The notes below the pieces were generated by a model. The model saw only the letters and a list, made by a program, of their open reading frames with translations. It was not told the origin of the DNA and ran no database searches. A DNA stretch of 10,834 nt. It comes from JAENVU01 sp964639075 (lineage in GTDB: Bacteria > Actinomycetota > Acidimicrobiia > IMCC26256 > JAENVU01). The translations under genes were made by a program, and so were the position numbers. Position 1 is the first letter of the stretch; the number at the start of each line of letters is the position of its first letter. Location of the stretch: positions 1-10,834 of the forward strand of contig CAZXCB010000109.1 of assembly GCA_964639075.1 (NCBI GenBank), written 5' to 3'. Positions 1 to 7,404 of this stretch are shown here, piece by piece.

Positions 1-1
1 G

Positions 2-334
2 CGCCACCTCGGCGCGCCGCGCGCCTACGAGCCGACGCTCACCGGCCGCTTCGTCGACAGCGAGGAGGCACTGCGCATCGGGCTCGTGACCTCCGTCGCG
101 GCCGACGATGCGCTGCTCGACGCCGCGCTCGCCGAGGCCGAGCTCATCCTGGCCAACGGCCCGTTCGGGGTGCGCATGACCAAGGAGGTCATGTGGAGCC
201 AGCTCGAGATCGGCTCGATGCAGGCGGGCATCGACCTCGAGAACCGCACCCAGGTGCTCTCGAGCTTCGCCGGCGACCTGGAGGAGGCCATGGCCGCGTT
301 CCTCGAGAAGCGCCCGCCCAACTTCACCGACTGA
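2..334 (+). CDS. Enoyl-CoA hydratase/isomerase (crotonase family), C-terminal part, 5' truncated by window edge
   Basis: The open frame enters from the left edge with no start in view and ends at TGA 332-334, giving 110 visible residues. The visible part matches the C-terminal third of crotonases. It begins just after the active-site region with the segment RAYEPTLTGRFVDSEEALRIG, corresponding to the family pattern of an LTGR-type turn, then S/A-EEA and IGLV. It continues into the C-terminal helices that pack in the trimer, including a K-E-V-M-W segment. Family members hydrate or isomerise acyl-CoA double bonds in fatty-acid, sterol or side-chain beta-oxidation in the cytoplasm. The oxyanion-hole and catalytic Glu region lies outside the window, so hydratase cannot be told from isomerase or hydrolase. 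An acyl-CoA dehydrogenase and an SDR in the same window fit a lipid-catabolism neighbourhood, but they are not in one operon with it. Confidence 0.88.
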   Translation, partial: RHLGAPRAYEPTLTGRFVDSEEALRIGLVTSVAADDALLDAALAEAELILANGPFGVRMTKEVMWSQLEIGSMQAGIDLENRTQVLSSFAGDLEEAMAAFLEKRPPNFTD

Positions 335-339
335 CCTTC

Positions 340-353
340 CGCGAACAGTCGCG
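340..353 (+). terminator. Weak hairpin just after the crotonase stop codon
   Basis: CGCGA (340-344) and TCGCG (349-353) form a 5-bp stem with a 4-nt ACAG loop, starting 6 nt after the stop. There is no following T-tract, so it is not a canonical intrinsic terminator. The position at the 3' end of a gene is the only other support. A chance hairpin is quite possible at this GC content. Confidence 0.2.
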
Positions 354-396
354 ACCACCACGGAGCGCGTCCCTTCCTGCACCGCCCGTGACCGAA

Positions 397-402
397 TACG
401 GT
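397..402 (+). promoter_or_regulatory. Candidate -10 element (TACGGT) for the cyclase/ATPase gene
   Basis: TACGGT fits the actinobacterial sigma-70-type TANNNT consensus and sits in the only gap between the crotonase and the cyclase gene. A start about 7 nt downstream would give a leader of roughly 38 nt containing the Shine-Dalgarno sequence at 431-437. No convincing -35 hexamer is seen; TTCCTG at 374-379 has the right 17-nt spacing but little similarity to TTGACA. This is inference from sequence only. Confidence 0.35.
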
Positions 403-430
403 GTTGCTCGACCCGGACGATGCCGGGACG

Positions 431-437
431 GGAGGGG
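431..437 (+). promoter_or_regulatory. Shine-Dalgarno GGAGGGG deciding the cyclase start
   Basis: This purine tract lies 9 nt before the ATG at 447 and supports that codon over the earlier in-frame ATG at 420. The 420 codon has no comparable site and would add nine unconserved residues ahead of the cyclase domain. Confidence 0.7.
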
Positions 438-446
438 CACCCACGG

Positions 447-3400
447 ATGAGTACGGCAGGGCTCGTCACGATCCTGTTCACGGACCTCGTGGGCTCCACC
501 GCGCTGTCCCAGGAGCTGGGAGACCACGTCGCGGACGACGTGCGCCGCGAGCATTTCGAAGTGCTGCGCCAGGCCGTGTCGCGCACCGGCGGCACCGAGG
601 TGAAGACGATCGGCGACGCGCTCATGGTGTCGTACCCTGCGGCGGCCGACGCGGTGGCGGGCGCAGTCGCGATGCAGCAGGGCGTCGCGCGGCACAACCG
701 CCGGGGTGCCGGCCCCCGCCTGGAGATGCGGATCGGCATCAGCGCCGGGGACGCGACGTTCGAGGACGGTGACTGGTTCGGGACCCCCGTCGTCGAGGCG
801 GCGCGCCTGTGTGCGGCGGCGGACGGCGGACAGATCCTCGCGACCGAGATCGTGCGCGCGCTCGGTGGCACGCGGGTCGGTCACACGCTCGAGTCCGTCG
901 CGCCGATCGACGCGAAGGGCATCGCGGAGCCGGTCGCCGCCTGCGTGGTGGTGTGGGAGCCCGAGGACGACGAGATCGCGGAGTCACACGCGGTGCCGCT
1001 GCCACCAGTGGTCGCCGCGCCGAACCTCGTGTCCCTCGTCGGGCGCGACGAGGAGCGCGCCGTCGTCGTCGACGCGTGGAAGGAAGTGGTCGCGGGTGGG
1101 CGGCGTGTCGTGCTCGTGGCGGGCGAGCCCGGCATCGGGAAGACGCGTCTGGTGAAAGACGTGTGTCAGCTTGCCCACGACCACGGCGGCACCGTGCTGT
1201 GGGGTGGGTGCGAGGAGGAGCTGAGCGTCCCCTACCAGCCGTTCGTCGAGGCGATTCGCTGGTACGCCAGCGTCGCGGACCTCGACGAGCTGCGCGCTGA
1301 TCTCGGCTCGCTCGGGGGCGAGCTCACGCGGCTGGTGCCCGAGCTCGCGCGCATCGTGCCCGGCCTCGACGCCCCGGTGTCGGCCGACGCGGACACCGAG
1401 CGCTACCGGCTGTTCGAGGCCGCGGTCGAGTTCTTCGCCGCGTTGTCGGCTCGCACACCGGTGTTGCTCGTGCTCGACGACGTGCACTGGGCGGCCAAGC
1501 CGACGCTGTTGCTGCTGCGTCACCTCCTGCGCGCCACCGCGTCGCTCCAGCTCCTGGTCGTCGCCACCTACCGCGACACCGACCTCGACCGCACCCACCC
1601 GCTCGCCGAGATGCTCGCGGACCTGCGCCGCGAGCCCGGTGTGGAACGGCTCGCCCTCACCGGACTCGACGAGCAGGGCGTCGTCGCCTTCCTCGAGTAC
1701 ACCGCAGGCCACTCGATGGAATCGGACGGCCTCGAGCTCGCGCGCGCCGTGCACGCCGAGACCGAGGGCAACCCGTTCTTCGTCGGGGAGGTCCTCCGTC
1801 ATCTCGTGGACACGGGAACCCTCGTGTTCCGCGACGGCCGGTGGACCAGCGACCTCTCGATCGACCAGGTCGGGATCCCCGAAGGAGTACGCGAGGTCGT
1901 GGGCCGCCGTCTCTCGCGCCTGGAGGGCCCGGCCAACGAGGTCCTGACCGTTGCGTCCGTCGTCGGTCGGGACTTCGAGGTCGGTCTGCTCGCCGCGATC
2001 GTTCCCGGCGGCGAGGACGCGGTGCTCGACGCGATCGAGGCCGCCGAGACGACCGGGCTCGTCGTCCCGGTTCCCGGACGCGCCGCGAGCTACCGGTTCT
2101 CCCACGCGCTCGTGCGCACGACGCTCTACGACGAGCTGACCACCTCCCGCCGGTTGCGGGTGCACCGCGACGTGGGCCGCGCGCTGGTCGCGCGGCCAGA
2201 CGCGTCGTCACGCCTGCCCGAGCTCGCCCGGCACTTCTCCGAGGCCGCGGCGCTCGGCGAGGTCGACCGCGCGATCGAGTACTCGCGGCGCGCCGCCGAC
2301 GCCGCACTCGCCGAGCTCGCGTTCGAGGAGGCGGCCGCGCACTACGAGCGCGCCCTCGGCGCGCTCGATCTCGCCGAGACCGACGACCCCCGCGTCCGTT
2401 GCGACCTCCTCATCTCCCTCGGTCGAGCGCTGCACGCGATTGCCGACCTGCGCGCGTACGACGTCGCGATGGCGGCAGCCACGGCCGCACGCGAGTCCGC
2501 CCACGCCGCTGGTCTCGCCGACGCCGCGCTGCTGGCTGCCGGCATCAACGCTCGCGCCGACCTGAACGACCCCGATCCCCGGTCGGTCGCGCTGGTCGAG
2601 GAGGCCCTCGGCGCGCTGGGAACCGACGACACCGACCGCCGGGCGCTGTTGCTCTCCGCGCTGCCGGTCCTCCTCTTCTGGACCTCCGACCCCGGTCGCC
2701 GTGCCGCGCTCGCAGCGGAAGCGCTGACGCTGGCGCGCCGCTCGCGGGACCGCTCGGTGCTCGCGCGGGTGCTTTCCCAGCAGCACCTCGGCTACGACCA
2801 CACCGACGCGGCCACGATCGACCGCTACCTGGCCGATGGCAACGAGATGGCGACGGTCGCGGAGGAGCTCGGCGACCCGATGCTGTTGTTCGACGCGCAC
2901 GGCAACCGGCTCCTCGGTGCCATGTGGGTCGGGGACCGTGCCAGCGGCGACCGCCATCTCGCCGCGATGGAGGACCTGGCGGACCGGCTTCGTCAACCCG
3001 CGCTCGAGGCCCGCGCCCGCACGCTGCGCTGCGCCTCGACGTTGCTCTCCGGCGCGCTGGAGGACGCGGAGCGCATGATCGGTGAGCTCTCCGAGTACCA
3101 GGTGCAACACGGACTGGGTCCTGGTGGTGTACCCCTGCTGATGTACCGCCTCTACTTCGAGCGCGGCCGGCTCGGCGAGCTGGAGTCGCTCATCGCCGGA
3201 CTGGTCGAGGCGCAGCCGACCATCCCCGGGTGGCGCGTCGTGCTCACCGGGATCTACACCAGCACCGATCGTCTCGACGACGCCCGTGCGCAGCTGGAGA
3301 TCCTCGCAGTCGACGACTTCGCCGCGATCCAGCGCAACAACGTGTGGGTGGCGACCATGGCGGGCATCGCCCGTACGGCTGCGCTCGTCGGCGCGCTCGA

Positions 3401-3749
3401 CCTGGCCGAGTGGGCCCTCGACGCGATCCTTCCGTTCGGGGGCGTGATCGCCGGGACCGGCCAGAGCTACGAGCAGCCGGTCGGGATGAGCCTCGGGACC
3501 GCCGCTGCCGCGTTGGGGCGCTGGGAGCTCGCCGAGGAGCTGTTCGGCCAGGCGCTGGACCTCTCGGAGCGGCTGGGCGCCCCGACCTTCGTCGCGGTGA
3601 CGAGGGTCGCATGGGCCGAGGCGCTCGCCGACCGCGACGAGCCGGGTGATGCGGAGCGGGCGAGGGGGCTGGCGACGCAGGCGCTCACCACGGCGGACGA
3701 GCTCGGGCTCGGTCGGGTCGCCGAGCTGAGCCGGCGGGTGCTGGGGTAG
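447..3749 (+). CDS. Class III nucleotide cyclase-homology / AAA (STAND-type) ATPase / helical-repeat regulator
   Basis: A 1100-residue, probably cytoplasmic signal transducer. Residues about 5-140 are a class III cyclase homology domain. Metal-binding Asp13 (FTDLVGST) and Asp57, adenine-selecting Lys53 (VKTIGD) and Asp109 are present, as is the transition-state Arg120. The partner Asn position is Val116 (GTPVVEAARL), so cyclase activity is doubtful. Residues about 195-450 are an AAA_16-like ATPase: Walker A GEPGIGKT at 226-233 and Walker B LLVLDDVHW at 340-348. The remaining ~600 residues are Ala/Leu-rich helices resembling TPR-type repeats. This architecture is known in mycobacterial cyclase-ATPase-LuxR proteins, but no C-terminal helix-turn-helix is visible; the protein ends in repeat-like helices. 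The role may be ligand or partner sensing with an NTPase switch; the output is unknown. The SDR gene follows after 30 nt and may be co-transcribed. Confidence 0.9.
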   Translation: MSTAGLVTILFTDLVGSTALSQELGDHVADDVRREHFEVLRQAVSRTGGTEVKTIGDALMVSYPAAADAVAGAVAMQQGVARHNRRGAGPRLEMRIGISAGDATFEDGDWFGTPVVEAARLCAAADGGQILATEIVRALGGTRVGHTLESVAPIDAKGIAEPVAACVVVWEPEDDEIAESHAVPLPPVVAAPNLVSLVGRDEERAVVVDAWKEVVAGGRRVVLVAGEPGIGKTRLVKDVCQLAHDHGGTVLWGGCEEELSVPYQPFVEAIRWYASVADLDELRADLGSLGGELTRLVPELARIVPGLDAPVSADADTERYRLFEAAVEFFAALSARTPVLLVLDDVHWAAKPTLLLLRHLLRATASLQLLVVATYRDTDLDRTHPLAEMLADLRREPGVERLALTGLDEQGVVAFLEYTAGHSMESDGLELARAVHAETEGNPFFVGEVLRHLVDTGTLVFRDGRWTSDLSIDQVGIPEGVREVVGRRLSRLEGPANEVLTVASVVGRDFEVGLLAAIVPGGEDAVLDAIEAAETTGLVVPVPGRAASYRFSHALVRTTLYDELTTSRRLRVHRDVGRALVARPDASSRLPELARHFSEAAALGEVDRAIEYSRRAADAALAELAFEEAAAHYERALGALDLAETDDPRVRCDLLISLGRALHAIADLRAYDVAMAAATAARESAHAAGLADAALLAAGINARADLNDPDPRSVALVEEALGALGTDDTDRRALLLSALPVLLFWTSDPGRRAALAAEALTLARRSRDRSVLARVLSQQHLGYDHTDAATIDRYLADGNEMATVAEELGDPMLLFDAHGNRLLGAMWVGDRASGDRHLAAMEDLADRLRQPALEARARTLRCASTLLSGALEDAERMIGELSEYQVQHGLGPGGVPLLMYRLYFERGRLGELESLIAGLVEAQPTIPGWRVVLTGIYTSTDRLDDARAQLEILAVDDFAAIQRNNVWVATMAGIARTAALVGALDLAEWALDAILPFGGVIAGTGQSYEQPVGMSLGTAAAALGRWELAEELFGQALDLSERLGAPTFVAVTRVAWAEALADRDEPGDAERARGLATQALTTADELGLGRVAELSRRVLG

Positions 3750-3767
3750 AACACCCCGACTCGACTC

Positions 3768-3773
3768 GGAGGA
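3768..3773 (+). promoter_or_regulatory. Shine-Dalgarno GGAGGA for the SDR gene
   Basis: A near-consensus ribosome binding site 6 nt before the ATG at 3780. It fixes the start, and the 30-nt spacing from the previous stop leaves little room for a separate promoter. Confidence 0.75.
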
Positions 3774-3779
3774 CCAGCC

Positions 3780-4541
3780 ATGGGTGCACTCGACGGACGG
3801 CGCGCGTTCGTCAGCGGGGGATCGCGGGGGATCGGCCGGGCGATCGCGCTCGCACTGGCGACGGACGGCGCCGACGTGGCGATCAACTACCGGCGCGACG
3901 AGCAGTCCGCGCTCGCGACCGTCTCTGACATCGAGGCGCTCGGGCGCCGCAGCGCCGCCTTCGCCGCGTCGGTCGACGATGCCGACGCGTGCGCGGCGAT
4001 GTGCGCGACCGTGCTCGACGAGTTCGGGCCGATCGATCTGCTCGTCCACAACGCGGGCATCGCGTCGCGCGGGATGAGCGTGGTGAAGACCGACGTCGCC
4101 GAGGTCGAGCGCAACTTCCGCACGCACACGTTGGCCGCGTTCATCCTGGCACAGCACTTCGTGCCGGCGATGCGGGACGCGCCGCGTGGTGACGTGATCG
4201 TGATCTCGTCGGTCGCGACCACCCACATGCAGGCGGGCGGGGCGCCGTACACCATGGCCAAGGCGGCGCTCGAGGCCCTCGCGATGACCCTCGCCAAGGA
4301 GGAGCGCCGCAACGGCATCCACGTGAACGTCGTCGCGCCGGGCCTCGTCGAGACGGAGATGGGACGCCGGCTCGTGAAGGGCGCGATGGGCGTCGAGGAC
4401 ATCCACACGCTCGACGCGGGTTCGCCGTTCGGGCACGTCTGCACTCCCGAGGAGGTCGCCGACGTCGTGCGTGCGCTCGTCGGTGACCCAGGCGCCTACC
4501 TCACCGGCGTGAAGATCACCGTCGACGGCGGCACGTTCTGA
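3780..4541 (+). CDS. Short-chain dehydrogenase/reductase (SDR, FabG-like)
   Basis: 253 residues, the usual length of a classical SDR: a cytoplasmic NAD(P)(H)-dependent oxidoreductase acting on hydroxy- or keto-groups. The cofactor loop is SGGSRGIG at 12-19. Asn91-Ala-Gly is the NAG motif. The catalytic Ser144, Tyr157 and Lys161 (YTMAK) have standard spacing. The PG motif after strand 6 is at 187-188, and the C-terminal TVDGG is typical of FabG-like enzymes. Tyr37-Arg-Arg after the second strand suggests NADP(H) preference (inference). One oddity is that the position of the fourth tetrad residue, Asn110 in E. coli FabG, is His116 here, exactly 28 residues before the Ser as in FabG. The substrate cannot be assigned; being annotated simply as a 3-oxoacyl-ACP reductase would be over-specific. 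It sits 30 nt downstream of the cyclase/ATPase gene, probably in one transcript. Confidence 0.92.
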   Translation: MGALDGRRAFVSGGSRGIGRAIALALATDGADVAINYRRDEQSALATVSDIEALGRRSAAFAASVDDADACAAMCATVLDEFGPIDLLVHNAGIASRGMSVVKTDVAEVERNFRTHTLAAFILAQHFVPAMRDAPRGDVIVISSVATTHMQAGGAPYTMAKAALEALAMTLAKEERRNGIHVNVVAPGLVETEMGRRLVKGAMGVEDIHTLDAGSPFGHVCTPEEVADVVRALVGDPGAYLTGVKITVDGGTF

Positions 4542-4620
4542 CCCCGTCGTCGGCGTTCTTGCGCCACTTGCGCTGCCATGGGCCGCACAACCGACGCAGG
4601 TTGGGAACGTCGAGCGGGGA
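4542..4620. other. Convergent intergenic spacer between SDR and amidohydrolase
   Basis: 79 nt separate the two facing stop codons. The only structure seen is a pair of 6-nt inverted arms, CGTCGG (4548-4553) and CCGACG (4591-4596), 37 nt apart and enclosing a CCATGG palindrome. There is no T-tract on either strand, so a bidirectional terminator is possible but not demonstrated. Confidence 0.3.
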
Positions 4621-6078
4621 TCAGACGACCGCGTGGGACGCGAGGAGCGCGCGCAGCTCGCGGTCGGTCTCGGGGCCGTAGGTGCGCCAGGCGACGCCGC
4701 TCGTGCGGCGTGCGTCGGCGAGCTCGTCGCGCGTGAAGTCGCACCGGGTGTCGGGCGCCGAGCGCCCGTAGAGGGCAAGCGCGTTCAGCCCGAGGATCTT
4801 GCGCTTGAGCGTCGCCGTGAGCTCGGGGTACCCGTACCGCTCCTGGAGCTCGGACGAGATCTCGAACGCCCGGAACGCCTGGATCTGGTCCTGGGGCGAG
4901 CCGTACCAGAGCGAGTCGGTGCCCCACAGGACGTTGTCGGGTCCGACGGCCACGAGCAGCTTGCCGAGCACGTGCGCCGCCCGGGTGGGATCGCGCATCA
5001 GGCTCCACCACGTCGAGCCCAGCTCGGCGTGGACGTTGCCGCCGGGCCGGATGCCCGACCGGCCCAAGCTCGCGATCAACCGGTCGACGCCGCGGCCGGC
5101 CTCGTCGTAGGGACCTTCGGCGCCGCCGGCCTCGAACCCGGAGTGGTACACGACGAAGCGCAGGTCCGGGTGGGCCGCCGCCGCCGGTCCGACGTCGACG
5201 GGCGACGCGTACTCGCTCCCGCCCGAGAACCCCTTGTGCACGCACACGACGCGCGGGCCGACCTCCTCGACGCGGGCCAGGAACGCCTCACCGACCTTCG
5301 GCGCGTCCGCGTCGTGGTCGTCGAGCCACCAACCGTCGCCCGGCGCGTGCGTGTACACCTTCCAGCCGACGATGTCGTGGTCGAGCCGCAGCTGCTCCAT
5401 GCCGTCGATCTGCGCGCCGGCCGGTCCGACCGTCGGTTGCACGCCGCCGTGCAGGAGCACACGCCGGTCGCCGCAGACGCGGTCGGCGAGCGCGCGGGCG
5501 ACCTCCATGTGCGGCATGGAGAGCGGGTTCACCGCGTCCGGGATGGGGATCGCCGTGAGGATCATCATCGACGTGTCGGACTGGTTGAACATCAGGTCGA
5601 GGTAGTGCTCGACCGAGAAGCAAGCACGCGTGTCGGCCTCGCCGCAGGCGCGCTGGGGGAACGCGTTCGCCAGCCCGTCGATCCCCGAGATCCCGGTTCC
5701 CGAGCGGGACAGGTCGTAGTCGAGATAGTGGGTCTGGACGTCGAAGATCACCTCGTCGCCCGCGAGGGCCGCCTGCGCCGCCCCGGGATCGGTCGTCGCG
5801 GTCGGCGGCACCGAGTAGGTCCCGCCCGGACGGGTGCCGCGCGACTTCGCAGCGTCGCGGTGACAGGCGGCGAGGGTCCCGAGCATCAGCGCGGCGCCGC
5901 CGAGGCTGCGGAGGAACTCGCGCCGACCCATGCCGAGCCGACGGGCGACGGCATCGGCCTCGAGACGCGTGCGGCGGATCGCCTCGATCTCGACCGGACC
6001 CAGCGGCACGGGCCGCTCCTCGCCGTTCGAGCACGGCCCGAGCTTGATCGGCAGCTCGAGGTCCGGATCCCACGCCAT
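4621..6078 (-). CDS. Amidohydrolase (Amidohydro_2/COG2159 type) with internal twin-arginine and lipobox signal
   Basis: 485 residues from ATG 6078. The catalytic part (about 110-440) has features of metal-dependent amidohydrolases: an Asp113...His117 strand (DVQTH, in place of DxHxH), His281 (VCVHKG), His312 (VYHSG) and Asp388 in the WGTDS motif near the end of the barrel. Relatives hydrolyse or decarboxylate cyclic and aromatic substrates; the substrate here is unknown. Residues 52-72 form a twin-arginine signal (GRREFLRS, hydrophobic stretch, LAAC lipobox with Cys72), preceded by ~50 polar residues. About 90% of codons 1-49 end in G or C, and the KLGPCSNGE stretch resembles the N-terminus I recall in related actinobacterial proteins, so the extension looks translated. 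An alternative ATG at 5931 would give a conventional short Tat lipoprotein signal, but it lacks a Shine-Dalgarno site. Likely location is the outer face of the membrane. It is monocistronic and divergent from rmuC. Confidence 0.85.
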   Translation of the reverse strand: MAWDPDLELPIKLGPCSNGEERPVPLGPVEIEAIRRTRLEADAVARRLGMGRREFLRSLGGAALMLGTLAACHRDAAKSRGTRPGGTYSVPPTATTDPGAAQAALAGDEVIFDVQTHYLDYDLSRSGTGISGIDGLANAFPQRACGEADTRACFSVEHYLDLMFNQSDTSMMILTAIPIPDAVNPLSMPHMEVARALADRVCGDRRVLLHGGVQPTVGPAGAQIDGMEQLRLDHDIVGWKVYTHAPGDGWWLDDHDADAPKVGEAFLARVEEVGPRVVCVHKGFSGGSEYASPVDVGPAAAAHPDLRFVVYHSGFEAGGAEGPYDEAGRGVDRLIASLGRSGIRPGGNVHAELGSTWWSLMRDPTRAAHVLGKLLVAVGPDNVLWGTDSLWYGSPQDQIQAFRAFEISSELQERYGYPELTATLKRKILGLNALALYGRSAPDTRCDFTRDELADARRTSGVAWRTYGPETDRELRALLASHAVV

Positions 6079-6086
6079 GCGCGTCG

Positions 6087-6092
6087 ACGCTA
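6087..6092 (-). promoter_or_regulatory. Candidate -10 (TAGCGT) for leaderless amidohydrolase transcript
   Basis: Read on the minus strand, TAGCGT (TANNNT) ends 8 nt before the ATG at 6078. That places the expected transcription start at or next to the A of the start codon. There is no Shine-Dalgarno sequence at a useful distance, which fits leaderless initiation, common in actinobacteria. No clear -35 is seen. Confidence 0.45.
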
Positions 6093-6106
6093 CGCCCGTC
6101 TCCACC

Positions 6107-6147
6107 CGATTTGCGTGCGACCTGGGGGGCCAGAACCCTCCAAATCG
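6107..6147. repeat. Inverted repeat in the amidohydrolase-rmuC divergent region
   Basis: Perfect 7-nt arms CGATTTG (6107-6113) and CAAATCG (6141-6147) are separated by 27 nt. A second overlapping pair, GTGCGA (6115-6120) and TCGCAC (6145-6150), can pair alternatively. The AT-containing arms stand out in a very GC-rich region between divergent genes. It could be a regulator site or a hairpin, but chance is not excluded. Confidence 0.35.
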
Positions 6148-6219
6148 CACCAAGGTCCGAGTGGCACCCGGGAACACGACGGGGATCCGGTGTCACACCC
6201 CCGTGCGAGGGTTCGACGC

Positions 6220-7404
6220 ATGTTGAGCATCCTCGTCATCGCCCTGCTCGTGCTCGTCGTCGCCGGTGCGGCCGCGGCCGGTGCCGCGTACACGGTGCGG
6301 CGCACCAGGCCCGTCGCCGAGCCCGGACCTGACCCGGAGGCCCTCGCGGACCGCATCGCCCAGCGCGCGGCCCAGCTGCAGCAGGCGGCCCTCGGCTACC
6401 TGGTCGAGACCAACCGGGCCCTGCTCGAGTCCGAGCGACTCCGCGCCACGGAGGCACTCGCCGGCGAGCGGGCGCTCGTACAGCAGCAGGTCGGCGGCGT
6501 GCAGGCCGAGCTCGACAAGATGACGGCGCTCGTGCGCGAGTTCGAGACCGGCCGCGGCGCCAAGATCGACGAGCTCGCCGGTGCGCTCGCGGCGCAGCGC
6601 GCCGGGATCAGCGAGCTCGCCGAGACCGCCCAGGGGCTTCGTGAAGCGCTCGCCAGCTCCAAGACGCGCGGTCAGTGGGGCGAGCGGATGGCAGAGGACG
6701 TGCTGCGGCTCGCCGGCTTCGTGGAGGGCGTGCAGTACCGCAAGCAGAAGGCCGTCGAGCAGGGAACGGGCATCCCGGACTTCACGTTCCTGCTGCCCCA
6801 GGACGCGGTCCTCTACATGGACGTGAAGTTCCCGCTCGACAACTACGTGCGGTTCGTCAACGCCGAGTCCGAGCTCGAGCGGGCGCGCCACCGCGACGAC
6901 TTCCTGAAGGACGTGCGCACCAAGGTGAAGGAGCTGGCGGGCCGGCGCTATCCCGACGGCGCCGCCGGCAGCCTCGATTGCGTGCTGCTGTTCATCCCGA
7001 ACGAGCAGCTGTACGCGTTCGTCCAGGAGCACGCGGGGTCCCTGCTCGACGACGCGCTGCGCGAGCGCGTCGTCATGTGCTCGCCGCTCACGCTGTTCGC
7101 GGTGCTCGCGGTGGTCCGCCAGGCGGTCGAGAGCTTCCGCATGGAGCGGACCGCGTCGGAGATCCTCGACGTCCTCGGCACGTTCTCGAAGGAGTGGGAC
7201 GCGTTCTCCGCCAAGATGGACTCGCTCGGGCGCGGCATCGCCACGATGAACAAGGCCTACGACGAGCTCTCCGGGGTGCGCACGCGCCGGCTCGAACGCC
7301 AGCTCGACCGCATCGAGGACCTACGCACCCATCACGCGGTCGATGTGACCGATGCCGAGCGGGCCGCCCTCGTCGCGCTGGAGGAGTCCGCCTACGCTGG
7401 CTGA
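6220..7404 (+). CDS. rmuC: RmuC family DNA recombination-limiting protein
   Basis: 394 residues. An N-terminal membrane-spanning helix (about 2-24, Leu/Val/Ala-rich) is followed by a long Glu/Ala/Arg/Gln-rich coiled coil (about 40-145) and the conserved RmuC domain. Diagnostic motifs are RGQWGE (150-155), a PDF.F.LPQ stretch around Asp187, and MDVKFPLDNY (200-209). Asp187, Asp201 and Lys203 resemble a PD-(D/E)xK nuclease centre. E. coli RmuC limits recombination at inverted repeats; the family is predicted to be a nuclease-like, membrane-tethered DNA metabolism protein. The ATG at 6220 is preferred because the membrane helix starts directly at it and a GAGGG site (6207-6211) lies 8 nt upstream. 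The open frame extends far further upstream, but that part is antisense to the amidohydrolase. fxsA begins at the base after its stop codon. Confidence 0.93.
   Translation: MLSILVIALLVLVVAGAAAAGAAYTVRRTRPVAEPGPDPEALADRIAQRAAQLQQAALGYLVETNRALLESERLRATEALAGERALVQQQVGGVQAELDKMTALVREFETGRGAKIDELAGALAAQRAGISELAETAQGLREALASSKTRGQWGERMAEDVLRLAGFVEGVQYRKQKAVEQGTGIPDFTFLLPQDAVLYMDVKFPLDNYVRFVNAESELERARHRDDFLKDVRTKVKELAGRRYPDGAAGSLDCVLLFIPNEQLYAFVQEHAGSLLDDALRERVVMCSPLTLFAVLAVVRQAVESFRMERTASEILDVLGTFSKEWDAFSAKMDSLGRGIATMNKAYDELSGVRTRRLERQLDRIEDLRTHHAVDVTDAERAALVALEESAYAG

Noticed and set aside
984..2165. 393-codon minus-strand open frame within the cyclase/ATPase gene
   Set aside because: Antisense shadow of the AAA domain; composition is typical of a reversed GC-rich frame with no motif.
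3814..3833. Tandem 10-bp direct repeat (GCGGGGGATC twice)
   Set aside because: It encodes the Gly-rich cofactor loop of the SDR; the repetition reflects coding for Gly-Ser-Arg-Gly-Ile-Gly rather than a separate element.
2208..4778. 856-codon open frame on the minus strand across the cyclase and SDR genes
   Set aside because: It is antisense to two clearly homologous genes. Its residues are Arg/Gly/His-rich low-complexity, as expected from GC-rich codons read backwards, and no family is recognisable.
6079..6177. Upstream start at 6177 for the amidohydrolase
   Set aside because: It would translate the divergent intergenic region with its inverted repeat; it has no Shine-Dalgarno site, and a -10-like element sits just before 6078.
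4633..6219. Upstream extension of the rmuC frame (would give 923 residues)
   Set aside because: The extra 529 residues lie antisense to the amidohydrolase. The RmuC membrane helix begins exactly at the ATG at 6220.
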